Below, piece by piece: positions 1 to 6,643 of a stretch of DNA of 7,102 nt. This DNA is from a bacterium (GTDB lineage: Bacteria > UBA8248), in the NCBI GenBank assembly GCA_027622355.1, contig JAQBZT010000158.1, forward strand, positions 1 through 7,102, given 5' to 3'. The notes under the pieces are model-generated. The model did no database searches, had not been told where the DNA came from, and saw nothing but the letters and a program-made list of their open reading frames with translations. Both the position numbers and the translations under genes were made by a program. How positions within the stretch are numbered: position 1 is the stretch's first letter; the number at the start of each line of letters is the position of its first letter.

Positions 1-32
1 ATTCCTCAGTCGCTGCGCTCCTTCGGAATGAC
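1..32 (-). repeat. Short palindromic dispersed-type intergenic repeat, touching the window edge
   Basis: The first 32 bases contain ATTCC (1-5) and its inverted copy GGAAT (25-29) around a core rich in CGCTGCGCTC. Read on the minus strand it begins GTCATTCCGAAGGAGCGCAG and ends CGACTGAGGAAT. From memory this matches a short repeat (CATTCCGAG...GCGCAGCGA...GAGGAAT) that recurs many times in the intergenic regions of a wide range of bacterial and metagenomic genomes. Only one copy is visible here, so its repetitive nature is recalled and not shown by the window. The element probably continues past the left edge. It lies downstream of the aldehyde dehydrogenase gene, a typical place for such elements. 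Confidence 0.55.
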
Positions 33-44
33 ACCACGGGTCCG

Positions 45-98
45 TTGTGCAAACTGACCCACTACCAAAGAATTCGCTGCGGGTTCAGCTTAGCACAA
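45..98. repeat. Imperfect inverted repeat (16-pair stem, 20-base loop)
   Basis: The left arm at 45-60 starts TTGTGC and ends CTGACCC. The right arm at 81-98 starts GGGTTCAG and ends GCACAA. As minus-strand RNA the arms pair over 16 positions, including one G-U pair, with two single-base bulges and a 20-base loop (61-80). It lies about 60 bases beyond the aldehyde dehydrogenase stop, so it could be a 3' untranslated stem-loop or a decayed mobile palindrome. No T-run follows on either strand, so it is not a classical intrinsic terminator. Confidence 0.5.
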
Positions 99-135
99 AG
101 TGTTTCGGGGAGAACGCAGCAGGCGCGGGAGCCCT

Positions 136-153
136 CCTCCCGGCGGGGGGAGG
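136..153 (-). terminator. GC-rich hairpin just after the aldehyde dehydrogenase stop (weak terminator candidate)
   Basis: CCTCCC (136-141) and GGGAGG (148-153) form a perfect 6-pair GC stem with a 6-base loop, seven bases beyond the stop codon at 161-163. No T-tract follows on the minus strand, so as an intrinsic terminator it is incomplete. It could still pause transcription or protect the 3' end of the transcript. Confidence 0.25.
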
Positions 154-160
154 CGTGCGC

Positions 161-1660
161 TCAGTCGATATCCGCCGAGAGGCCCTGCGCCATTTCGATC
201 GTTTCGGCGTTGTTGACCGTCCAGGCGACGCGGTGGGTGACGGCGTCGATCAGGGTTGCCGCCGAGGGCATTCCGGTTCCGCTCCGCTTCACCCCGCCGA
301 AGGGAAGATGCACCTCGGCGCCGATGGTGGGGAGATTTACGTAGCCGAGCCCGAAGTCGCACTCGCGCTGAATGCGGCGGGCGCTCCGGAAGCTCTCGGT
401 GATGACCGAGCAGGAGAGCCCGAAGGGCGTGTCGTTGTAGACGGCAATGGCGTGATCGATGTCCCGGACGGGAACGAGAGCGACATGGGGGCCGAACACC
501 TCCTCCCGCAGCACGGGCGAGCCCGCATCGGGCGCCATCTTGTAGACGAAGGGGGTCATGAAATGGCCCCGCCCAAAACCATCGCCCTCGTCCCGGCCCC
601 CATCGAGGAGCACCTCGGCTCCGTCCTCGCGGGCCCGCTGGTTGTAGCGGAGCACCTTGGCGGCGCCCGCCTCGTTGATGAGGGGTCCCATGAAAACGGA
701 CGGATCGAGCGGATCGCCGAATCTTATTCGCTGGGCCTTCTGGGTGAAGTGCGCGCAGTATTCTTCGTAGATGGGCTCTTCGATGAGGATGCGCCCCGCG
801 CTGACGCACCGCTGCCCGGTCGTCTTGAAGGCGCTGAGGATGCCGGCGTTCACGGCGAGATCCATCTTGGCGTCGGCGAGCACGATCAGAGCGTTCTTCC
901 CGCCCATCTCGCACACGGCCAGGCGGTGTTCGCTCTCGGCGCAGGTCTTCCGGATGAACTGCCCCACCTCGAAGGAGCCCGTGAAGAGCACGGCCTCCAC
1001 CCCGGGGTGGGCAACGAGCGGCGGGCCGGCCTCCTCGCCGATCCCCTGGATGAGTTTCCCCCCCCCTTCCGGGAAGCCGGCCTCGGCCATCAGCTCCACC
1101 AGCCGGTGGGCCGTGGCCGGCGTCTCCTCGGAGGGCTTGAAGACTACCGTGTTTCCTTCCACGAGAGAGGGACCCATCAGCCACAGGGGAATGGCGAACG
1201 GGAAGTTCCAGGGCGTGATGACGGCCATCACCCCCTTGGGCTTGCGGAGAATGTAGGCGTCTTTCGCGGCGACCTCGCTGGAGATGACTTCGCCGTGGCC
1301 CATGCGCGAGGTCCCGAAGACGTACTGGGCCATGTGGATGCCCTCGATGACGTCGGCGAGGCCTTCGTTGAGCTGCTTTCCGCATTCGCGGGAGACGAGC
1401 CGGCCCAGCTCCTGGGTTTCCTTCTTGACCTGCTGGACGAAGTTGTCGAAGCACTCGGCGCGCCGGATGCGGGAGAGGGCGCGCCATGCGGGAAACGCCG
1501 CCCGGGCGGCGGCGACGGCTTCTTCCACGTCGGGGGCCCCGGAGCGGGGAAACCGCCCGATCACCTCATCGGTGCAGGCCGGATTGGTGCTCTCAAAAAA
1601 TTTTCCGCTTCGCGCCGGAACCCATCTTCCGCCGATCAGGTTTTTGCCCTCGAGACGCAT
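161..1660 (-). CDS. NAD(P)-dependent aldehyde dehydrogenase
   Basis: This gene encodes a 499-residue enzyme of the aldehyde dehydrogenase superfamily, expected to be cytoplasmic, which oxidises an aldehyde to its carboxylic acid with NAD(P)+. The full set of family motifs is present: TPWNFPF with the oxyanion Asn152, cofactor-binding KPSEETPA with Lys175, FTGS with a second glycine at 233, the general base Glu251 in EMGGKN, the catalytic Cys285 in GQRCVSAGR, EEVFGP with Glu387, and IGAEVHLPFGG near the C-terminus. The N-terminal IGGRW and the PTIGAEVHLPFGG signature resemble the uncharacterised subgroup typified by the Kuenenia AldH protein (recalled, not searched). The substrate cannot be told. 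The ATG at 1660 has AGGAGG eight bases upstream. An in-frame ATG at 1714, preceded by AAGGAA, would add 18 residues that do not look like the family. The two-component regulator gene lies 152 bases upstream on the same strand; cotranscription or control by it is possible but unproven. Confidence 0.95.
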   Translation of the reverse strand: MRLEGKNLIGGRWVPARSGKFFESTNPACTDEVIGRFPRSGAPDVEEAVAAARAAFPAWRALSRIRRAECFDNFVQQVKKETQELGRLVSRECGKQLNEGLADVIEGIHMAQYVFGTSRMGHGEVISSEVAAKDAYILRKPKGVMAVITPWNFPFAIPLWLMGPSLVEGNTVVFKPSEETPATAHRLVELMAEAGFPEGGGKLIQGIGEEAGPPLVAHPGVEAVLFTGSFEVGQFIRKTCAESEHRLAVCEMGGKNALIVLADAKMDLAVNAGILSAFKTTGQRCVSAGRILIEEPIYEEYCAHFTQKAQRIRFGDPLDPSVFMGPLINEAGAAKVLRYNQRAREDGAEVLLDGGRDEGDGFGRGHFMTPFVYKMAPDAGSPVLREEVFGPHVALVPVRDIDHAIAVYNDTPFGLSCSVITESFRSARRIQRECDFGLGYVNLPTIGAEVHLPFGGVKRSGTGMPSAATLIDAVTHRVAWTVNNAETIEMAQGLSADID

Positions 1661-1668
1661 GGTATTTC

Positions 1669-1674
1669 CCTCCT
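1669..1674 (-). promoter_or_regulatory. Ribosome binding site of the aldehyde dehydrogenase
   Basis: A perfect AGGAGG on the minus strand lies eight bases before the ATG at 1660. It is the main reason to prefer this start over the upstream in-frame ATG at 1714. Confidence 0.75.
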
Positions 1675-1734
1675 CGATGCACCCCCGGGCGGCTTGGCGG
1701 GAAGCGCGTTCCATCGGGTCGTTCCTTCTGATCA

Positions 1735-1764
1735 AATATAAGGCCGGCCGGGAAAAACCGTCAG
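1735..1764 (-). promoter_or_regulatory. Candidate sigma-70 promoter for the aldehyde dehydrogenase
   Basis: On the minus strand CTGACG (1759-1764, four of six matches to TTGACA) is followed after 18 bases by TATATT (1735-1740). Transcription would begin near 1728, giving a leader of about 68 bases before the ATG at 1660. The AT-rich -10 stands out in GC-rich surroundings. I found no sigma-54 type GG-N10-GC promoter in the gap, so the neighbouring NtrC-type regulator has no obvious site of action here. Confidence 0.35.
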
Positions 1765-1812
1765 GGGAGGGGGAGAGCCCGGCGAAAAACAATGCATTGG
1801 GCGTCCGGGGGC

Positions 1813-3210
1813 TCAGCCGGTGCGCGTGCCCTCGGCCTGGTCGAGCTTGCGGTAGATGGTCCGGGTGGCGATGCCGAGCTTGCGGGCGGCGGCGCTCTTG
1901 TCCCCGCCGGTCTGGCGGAGGGTTTCGAGGATGACCTTGCGTTCGACCTCGGCGAGCGGGGTGCCCACCGGGATGCTGATGATGGGGGCGTTGGCCTCCA
2001 CGGCGTTCTCCTCGGCCGCCGCGCGCCCTTTCGTGATCTGAAGCGGCAGATCGTCCACGGTGAGAATCTCCCCCCGGCTGAGGACGACGGCGCGCTCGAC
2101 GGTGTTCTCCAACTCCCGGACGTTGCCGGGCCAGCCGTAGTTGGAGAGCACCTCGATGGTCTCGCGGGAGAAGCCGTTGATGTTCCGCTTGTTCTTCTCG
2201 GCGAAGCGGCGGAGGAAGAACTCGATGAGCAGCGGGATGTCCCCGCGGCGCTCCCGCAGGGGGGGGAGCTGGATGTTGATCACGTTCAGGCGGTAATAGA
2301 GATCTTCGCGGAAGCGGCGCTCGGCGATCGCGATTTCGAGGTTCTGGTTCGTCGCCGCGATGATGCGGACATCCACCTTCAGCGTTTCGTTCCCGCCAAG
2401 GCGCTCGCACTCCCCCTCCTGGATCACGCGAAGGAGCTTGGCCTGCAGCGCAAGGGGCATGTCGCCGATCTCATCGAGGAAGAGCGTGCCCCCGTTCGCG
2501 AGGAAAAAGCGCCCCTCTTTCCGGGAGACGGCCCCGGTGAAGGCGCCGCGTTCGTAGCCGAACAGCTCGCTTTCCAGGAGAGTCTCGGGCAGCGCCGCGC
2601 AGTTCACCGTCACGAACGGGTTTTTCCGCCGCTCGCTCATGTTGTGCAGTGCGTTGGCCACCAGCTCTTTGCCCGTTCCGCTTTCCCCGAGGATGAGCAC
2701 GGTGGCGGCGGCGGGGGAGGCCTGGCCGATGAGTTCGTTTACATTCTGGATGGCGGTGCTGTTTCCGATCAGGCCGGTGGGGCTCTGGAGGTTCTGAAGC
2801 TGGGCCCTGAGGTCGGCGTTCTCGCGCAAGAGTTCCTGCTTCTCGATGGCCTTGTAGATGGTCTTCAGAACCTGCACGCGCTCGAGCGGTTTCGTCAGAA
2901 AATCGCAGGCTCCCTCGCGCATGGCTTCGACCGCGGTCTCGACCGTCCCGAAGCCGGAGATGAGGATGACCTCGGTTTCCGTGTTTCTTTTCTTGATCTC
3001 TTTCAGGAGGTCGATTCCGCTCAGGCCCGGCATGCGCAGGTCCGTGATGACGATGTGGGCCGGGTCGGCGGAGAAAATTTCCAGCCCCGTTTCGGCGTCG
3101 TGGGCGAGCGAAACCCGGAACCCCTCCTTCGAGATCATTTTTTGCAGAGCCTCGCGGCTGCCCCGCTTGTCGTCAACCACGAGAACGTGGGTGGATTCGT
3201 TGGCGGTCAA
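1813..3210 (-). CDS. NtrC/AtoC-family sigma-54-dependent response regulator
   Basis: This 465-residue protein is a complete NtrC-class activator. Residues 1-125 form a receiver domain with the acidic pair Asp13-Asp14, phospho-acceptor Asp57 in TDLRMP, Ser85 and Lys107 in the TKP motif. Residues about 145-380 form the AAA+ sigma-54 interaction domain, with Walker A GESGTGKE (175-182), the sigma-54 contact loop GAFTGA (222-227), Walker B with Asp246-Glu247, a probable arginine finger at 301, and GWPGNVREL (359-367). Residues about 420-456 form a Fis-type helix-turn-helix. All key residues are intact. Once phosphorylated by its partner it should hydrolyse ATP and open sigma-54 promoters; its targets are unknown. 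It starts at TTG with AGGAG eight bases upstream, and its first bases overlap the kinase stop in a shared TTGA (3207-3210), so the two are almost certainly translationally coupled. The aldehyde dehydrogenase follows downstream. Confidence 0.95.
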   Translation of the reverse strand: MTANESTHVLVVDDKRGSREALQKMISKEGFRVSLAHDAETGLEIFSADPAHIVITDLRMPGLSGIDLLKEIKKRNTETEVILISGFGTVETAVEAMREGACDFLTKPLERVQVLKTIYKAIEKQELLRENADLRAQLQNLQSPTGLIGNSTAIQNVNELIGQASPAAATVLILGESGTGKELVANALHNMSERRKNPFVTVNCAALPETLLESELFGYERGAFTGAVSRKEGRFFLANGGTLFLDEIGDMPLALQAKLLRVIQEGECERLGGNETLKVDVRIIAATNQNLEIAIAERRFREDLYYRLNVINIQLPPLRERRGDIPLLIEFFLRRFAEKNKRNINGFSRETIEVLSNYGWPGNVRELENTVERAVVLSRGEILTVDDLPLQITKGRAAAEENAVEANAPIISIPVGTPLAEVERKVILETLRQTGGDKSAAARKLGIATRTIYRKLDQAEGTRTG

Positions 3211-5360
3211 ACCTGGCTCTCCTGTTGTGCGGCCGATGGCAGATAGATGTGGAAGGTGGTGCCCTCTCCCTCCTGGCTGGCGAAGCGGATCGAGCCGCGG
3301 TGCTCGTGGACGATCTGCTGCGCCAGTATGAGGCCGAGTCCCGTTCCGCTGGCCTTGGTGGTGAAAAAGGGCGTGAAGAGGGACGCCTGCTTATCCGCCG
3401 GTATGCCGCTTCCCGTGTCGGTAATGTCGATCACCACGCCGCCCTCGGCAGCCCGGGCTCCCACCGTGAGGCGCCCGCCCCCTTTCATTGCATCAAAGGC
3501 GTTCAGCACCAGGTTCTGAAGGGCCACCCGAAGCTGGGCCTCGTCGAACTCCACATCGGGCAAAGCATCCTCCAGATCGCGCCTGACTTCAATGTTGCGG
3601 CTGGCGGCTTCCTCGGCGAGGAACTGGAGAAGCTCCTCGATCAGCTCGTGGATGTCGCCGGCCTGGTGGTCGGCCTGCGGCATGCGGACGAACTTCAGGT
3701 AGTCGTCCGTCACCTGCCGGAGGATTTCAATTTCGGTCTGGATGGAGCGCAGCAGCGTCCAGGCCTCGCCCGAGTCCCTTTTCCCGAACTTTTCGAGCTC
3801 ATCCTCGAGAAGCTCGGTGTTGAGGTTGATGGCGGAGAGCGGGTTGCGGACCTCGTGGGCCACCTGGGCGCTCATTTTCCCGACGATGGAAAGGCGGTCG
3901 CTCTGGAGCAGCTGTTTTTGCAGCTCGCGGCGCTCGGTGACGTCCTTCAGGTAAACGATGGCCTGAATGGTTTCCCCGAGGGCGTCGGAGATGGGGTAAG
4001 TGTAGGCCTCGATGTCCACGCGCTTTCCGGTGGGCAAGGTGATGCTGTGCTCGGCGAAGCCGGTCGCTCCGGTCTCGAAGGTGCGCGCGATCAGGTGGCG
4101 GTCCACAAGTGGTCCCGGGATGGGGGAGCCCTCTCCCCCCCAGGACTGGCCCAGCAGGTTGGAGATGCCCCGGCCGAGGAGATTCCCCATCCCCTGATTG
4201 AGGAGTTGGATGCAATAGTTCTGGTCCACGATACAGATGGCGTCGGTGATGCCGTCGAAAAGCGCCTGGAGGCGGTGGTTGCTCTCGAACACCTGGGCGG
4301 ACCAGATGAGATGGTCTTCGGCCCGGATCCGGCGCCGCTCACGGTCGAGCAGCAAAATGGCGGCCGCGATCACCACGATGAAGCCGAACAGGGTGATGGT
4401 AAATCCCTTCCGGAAGGTCCGCCGGACAAGAGCGACCACCTCCGAGGAGGGGGCGGTGACAGCGAGCGACCATCTTTCCTCCCCGACCTTGACCGGGGTG
4501 AAGGCCGTGAGATAGCGGTTCTCCTCGGCCCGCTCCCTGGGGCGGAAATCCGTGTGCCATCCGGTACCGCGCTCGCCGTGCCGCATTCGCTGCACCAGGT
4601 GAAGAAGGCGCTGATCGCCCATCTGCTCCGCCAGATGGGCCAGGCGGATTCCCTTCATCGGCGTGAGGCCCGGACCGATGAGGATTCGCCCCTTCTCGTC
4701 GATTAGCCAGGCGCGTCCCTTGGCGCCCGAGCGGACGGGTCTGACAAAGGCCCGGTCCAGATCCTCGATGGTGACCTTCGCGTAGAGCCAATCGCCCTTG
4801 GCGACCAGCGCGGCGCCCATGATGAATTCCGGAACGTCCTTTTTCCCGATGATCATCAGGCATGCAGGGCGGCCCGGGGGGCACCGGGAGATGCCCTGGT
4901 AGTATGCCTGCGTGCCCGCGGCGGGCCGGGTGGCATCTCCCGGCAGGAGAAAGCCGACCTCGCTCACCCGGACCCGCCCGCCGAGGCGGTCGTAGAGGCC
5001 GGCGATGGCGCTCATCCGGCCCGGATGGCCGACGCCGACGGTTCGGAGGAAGCTGGCGCTGTAGCGGAGGCTGGCGGTGATCTCATCGAGAAAGGAGGCG
5101 ATCCGGCCTGCGGCCTGATCGGCGAGGGAAAGTTGTTGCCGGTTGAAGCTTTCCTCGATGTCCTTTTTTGCGTCCGTGTAGACCTTGTAGGAGAGGGCGA
5201 GTAGGATGGCCAGCACCACGCCGGTCCAGAGAACGATCAGGTTCCGGAACCGGCGGCTGGCCCGGCGGGACTCGGTGAGCCGGGGCGTCTGGCCGCTCGC
5301 GGGCCGTTCAGCCTCTTGTTTCGGGGCCGGGCCGGGCGGGGTTGTGGCGGTCTGGCGCAT
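3207..5360 (-). CDS. Membrane-bound PAS-domain sensor histidine kinase
   Basis: This 717-residue kinase is the partner of the adjacent response regulator. A Pro- and basic-rich cytoplasmic tail is followed by a membrane segment (about 40-58), an extracytoplasmic region of about 260 residues that looks like a Cache-type ligand sensor, and a second membrane segment (about 320-338). Then come a PAS domain (about 363-471) ending in YLKDVTERRELQ, a HisKA helix with phospho-acceptor His502 in AHEVRNPL, and an HATPase_c domain with an N box (Asn616 and Asn620 in NLVLNAFDAM), DTGSGIP (648-654), FTPFFTTK and GTGLGL (672-677). It should autophosphorylate and pass phosphate to Asp57 of the regulator. 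The ligand is unknown. The outer domain holds two cysteines (160 and 167) within RCPPGRPAC. The start is uncertain: GTG at 5372 has no Shine-Dalgarno and lies two codons after an in-frame stop, while ATG at 5360, chosen here, has only a weak GAGAA. The difference is four residues. Confidence 0.93.
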   Translation of the reverse strand: MRQTATTPPGPAPKQEAERPASGQTPRLTESRRASRRFRNLIVLWTGVVLAILLALSYKVYTDAKKDIEESFNRQQLSLADQAAGRIASFLDEITASLRYSASFLRTVGVGHPGRMSAIAGLYDRLGGRVRVSEVGFLLPGDATRPAAGTQAYYQGISRCPPGRPACLMIIGKKDVPEFIMGAALVAKGDWLYAKVTIEDLDRAFVRPVRSGAKGRAWLIDEKGRILIGPGLTPMKGIRLAHLAEQMGDQRLLHLVQRMRHGERGTGWHTDFRPRERAEENRYLTAFTPVKVGEERWSLAVTAPSSEVVALVRRTFRKGFTITLFGFIVVIAAAILLLDRERRRIRAEDHLIWSAQVFESNHRLQALFDGITDAICIVDQNYCIQLLNQGMGNLLGRGISNLLGQSWGGEGSPIPGPLVDRHLIARTFETGATGFAEHSITLPTGKRVDIEAYTYPISDALGETIQAIVYLKDVTERRELQKQLLQSDRLSIVGKMSAQVAHEVRNPLSAINLNTELLEDELEKFGKRDSGEAWTLLRSIQTEIEILRQVTDDYLKFVRMPQADHQAGDIHELIEELLQFLAEEAASRNIEVRRDLEDALPDVEFDEAQLRVALQNLVLNAFDAMKGGGRLTVGARAAEGGVVIDITDTGSGIPADKQASLFTPFFTTKASGTGLGLILAQQIVHEHRGSIRFASQEGEGTTFHIYLPSAAQQESQV
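3219..3223 (-). promoter_or_regulatory. Ribosome binding site supporting the TTG start of the response regulator
   Basis: AGGAG on the minus strand lies inside the 3' end of the kinase gene, eight bases before the TTG at 3210. No ATG fits: the next in-frame start-type codon is a GTG inside the first beta strand of the receiver domain, which would cut into the fold. Confidence 0.65.
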
Positions 5361-5447
5361 GGCGGTTCTCACAAATCATCAGAGGGAGGTCAAAAATGCC
5401 CATGATGCGAAATCGGGCTTTCGAGGGGTTTCCCTCCTGGAAGAGGC

Positions 5448-5453
5448 ATTATA
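5448..5453 (-). promoter_or_regulatory. Candidate -10 element for the kinase-regulator operon
   Basis: A perfect TATAAT on the minus strand lies about 90 bases before the kinase start, predicting a leader of roughly 80 bases. At 17-base spacing the -35 position reads TCAAGG, a poor match, so the promoter may be weak or need an activator. The leader contains a small GAGGG/CCCTC inverted repeat (5423-5436). Confidence 0.4.
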
Positions 5454-5478
5454 TTTAAGGAGAACAGGGGCCTTGATC

Positions 5479-5508
5479 TTGACATGGCCCGGCACTCCTT
5501 TCTATTTT
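5479..5508 (+). promoter_or_regulatory. Sigma-70 type promoter of hrcA-grpE
   Basis: TTGACA (5479-5484), a perfect -35, is followed after 18 bases by TATTTT (5503-5508). Transcription would begin around 5514-5516, at the left edge of the CIRCE operator, so bound HrcA would block initiation. The arrangement is the standard one for CIRCE-controlled heat-shock operons. Confidence 0.7.
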
Positions 5509-5512
5509 CTTT

Positions 5513-5539
5513 TTAGCACTCCGGCGTCCGGAGTGCTAA
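5513..5539 (+). promoter_or_regulatory. CIRCE operator (HrcA binding site)
   Basis: TTAGCACTC (5513-5521), a 9-base spacer and GAGTGCTAA (5531-5539) match the CIRCE consensus at every arm position and in spacing. HrcA dimers bind this element to repress heat-shock genes. Here the palindrome extends into the spacer (CGG-CGT-CCG), giving 12-base arms around a 3-base centre. It lies just downstream of the hrcA promoter and 39 bases before the hrcA start, so the operon should be self-regulated. Because it would be at the 5' end of the mRNA, it could also fold into a strong hairpin. Confidence 0.95.
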
Positions 5540-5578
5540 GCCCTGTGCCCCACGCGCCCCTTGGGTGAGGATATCGCG

Positions 5579-6643
5579 ATGACGAGCAGCGGGCTATCCC
5601 CGCGAAACATGGATGTTCTGAAGGCGGTGATCTCCACGTTTATCGAAACGGGGGAGCCGGTGGGAAGCCGCACGCTCTCCAAAGGGGGCGCCATCTCTTT
5701 CAGTCCGGCCACCATCCGGAACATCATGAGCGATCTGGCGGACGAGGGTTTTCTCACCAAGCCCCACGCTTCCGCCGGGCGGATGCCCACCGATCTGGGT
5801 TATCGCGTCTTCGTGGACAACCTCTCCTCCGTTCCGGAGGTGACGAAGGAGGAGCAGGCATCCATCCGGCGGAGCTACACCCAGCGGGCGGCGAAGATCG
5901 AACGGGTGCTCACCCAGGCTTCCCGCATTCTCTCGGGCCTGACCCAGCAGGCGGGGATCATTCTCCTTCCGGGCGGAGAGCAGCTTCAATTGCAGTATAT
6001 CGAGTTCATCCGGCTGGCCGAGCGAAAAGTGCTTGCCGTCATCGTTACCAAGAGCGGCGTCGTGCAGAACCGCATCGCCGTGACCGAAGATGACATCTCC
6101 CAGGAAGAGCTGCACCGCATCTCGCGCATGCTGAACGATGAGTTTTCCGCGCTCTCCCTCCGGGAAATCCGGGCCACGATTCTCGAAAAGATGAAGGCCG
6201 ACACCGAGGGCATCGATCAGCTTCGCCGCCGGGCGCTCTCTTTGAGCGAGCAGGCTTTCATTGGAGAGGACGACAGCGCCGCCGACACGTCCACCGTCTA
6301 TGTCGAGGGTGCCTCCCGGGTGATTTCGCAGCCCGATTTCGCCGACGACATGGAGAAGGTGCGCACACTCTTCCGGGCGTTCGAGGAAAAAGAGAAGCTG
6401 GTTCACCTGCTCGATGGGTGCATGAAGTCGCAGGGGCTGACCGTCCTGATCGGCTCGGAGAGCGAGATGGATACCATGCAGGACTGCAGCCTGGTGGTCC
6501 AGAATTACTTCATGGGCGATCGGCCGCTGGGCGCCATCGGCATTATCGGCCCCAAGCGGATGCACTACGACCGGGCGGTCTCCCTGGTGGAGTGGACCGC
6601 CAATGCGGTGTCCGCGTACCTGTCCTCCGGGGAGGTGCAGTGA
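5579..6643 (+). CDS. hrcA: Heat-inducible transcription repressor HrcA
   Basis: The 354-residue product is HrcA, the repressor of class I heat-shock genes that binds CIRCE and is thought to need GroEL for its active fold. The N-terminal winged helix shows the family pattern: VLKAVISTFIETGEPVGSRT (residues 13-32), SPATIRNIMSDL (42-53) and PHASAGRMPTDLGYRVFVD (62-80). The C-terminal part carries QDCSLVVQNY (301-310) and RPLGAIGIIGPKRMHYDRAV (315-334), the most conserved stretch of the family. Length is normal for HrcA (about 340-350). The ATG at 5579 is chosen because GTGAGG lies eight bases upstream; the in-frame TTG at 5561 has no Shine-Dalgarno. A CIRCE element and a good promoter lie directly upstream, so it represses itself, and grpE overlaps its stop codon. 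Confidence 0.97.
   Translation: MTSSGLSPRNMDVLKAVISTFIETGEPVGSRTLSKGGAISFSPATIRNIMSDLADEGFLTKPHASAGRMPTDLGYRVFVDNLSSVPEVTKEEQASIRRSYTQRAAKIERVLTQASRILSGLTQQAGIILLPGGEQLQLQYIEFIRLAERKVLAVIVTKSGVVQNRIAVTEDDISQEELHRISRMLNDEFSALSLREIRATILEKMKADTEGIDQLRRRALSLSEQAFIGEDDSAADTSTVYVEGASRVISQPDFADDMEKVRTLFRAFEEKEKLVHLLDGCMKSQGLTVLIGSESEMDTMQDCSLVVQNYFMGDRPLGAIGIIGPKRMHYDRAVSLVEWTANAVSAYLSSGEVQ
6631..6635 (+). promoter_or_regulatory. Ribosome binding site of grpE inside the hrcA end
   Basis: GGAGG within a GGGGAGG run lies four bases before the GTG at 6640. It supports a GTG start that overlaps the hrcA stop codon. Confidence 0.6.

Noticed and set aside
90..98. TTAGCACAA as a CIRCE half-site
   Set aside because: Only one half is similar, there is no partner arm at nine-base spacing, and it is at a gene end; it is better explained as an arm of the local inverted repeat.
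47..1741. Long plus-strand open frame of 564 codons
   Set aside because: It lies antisense to the aldehyde dehydrogenase, whose motifs are complete. Its translation has no recognisable family pattern and reflects the GC bias of the true gene.
1785..1799. CAATGCATTG followed by TTTTT on the minus strand, after the response regulator, as a terminator
   Set aside because: The palindrome could form only a three-pair AT-rich stem with a four-base loop, too weak for an intrinsic terminator, and no longer stem surrounds it.
1792..3246. Plus-strand open frame of 484 codons
   Set aside because: It is the antisense shadow of the response regulator, which carries every expected catalytic residue.
3225..4706. 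Plus-strand open frame of 493 codons
   Set aside because: It is the antisense shadow of the histidine kinase and shows no domain.
5308..5403. Minus-strand 31-codon frame overlapping the kinase start
   Set aside because: The only AGGAGG upstream is about 29 bases away, too far for normal initiation, and the peptide has no recognisable feature.
5485..5499. TGGCCCGGCAC as a sigma-54 -24/-12 promoter for hrcA
   Set aside because: No GC dinucleotide lies at the required ten-base distance after the GG, and a good sigma-70 promoter with a CIRCE overlaps the site.
5594..6565. Minus-strand open frame of 323 codons
   Set aside because: It is the antisense shadow of hrcA, whose family motifs and CIRCE operator leave no doubt about the coding strand.
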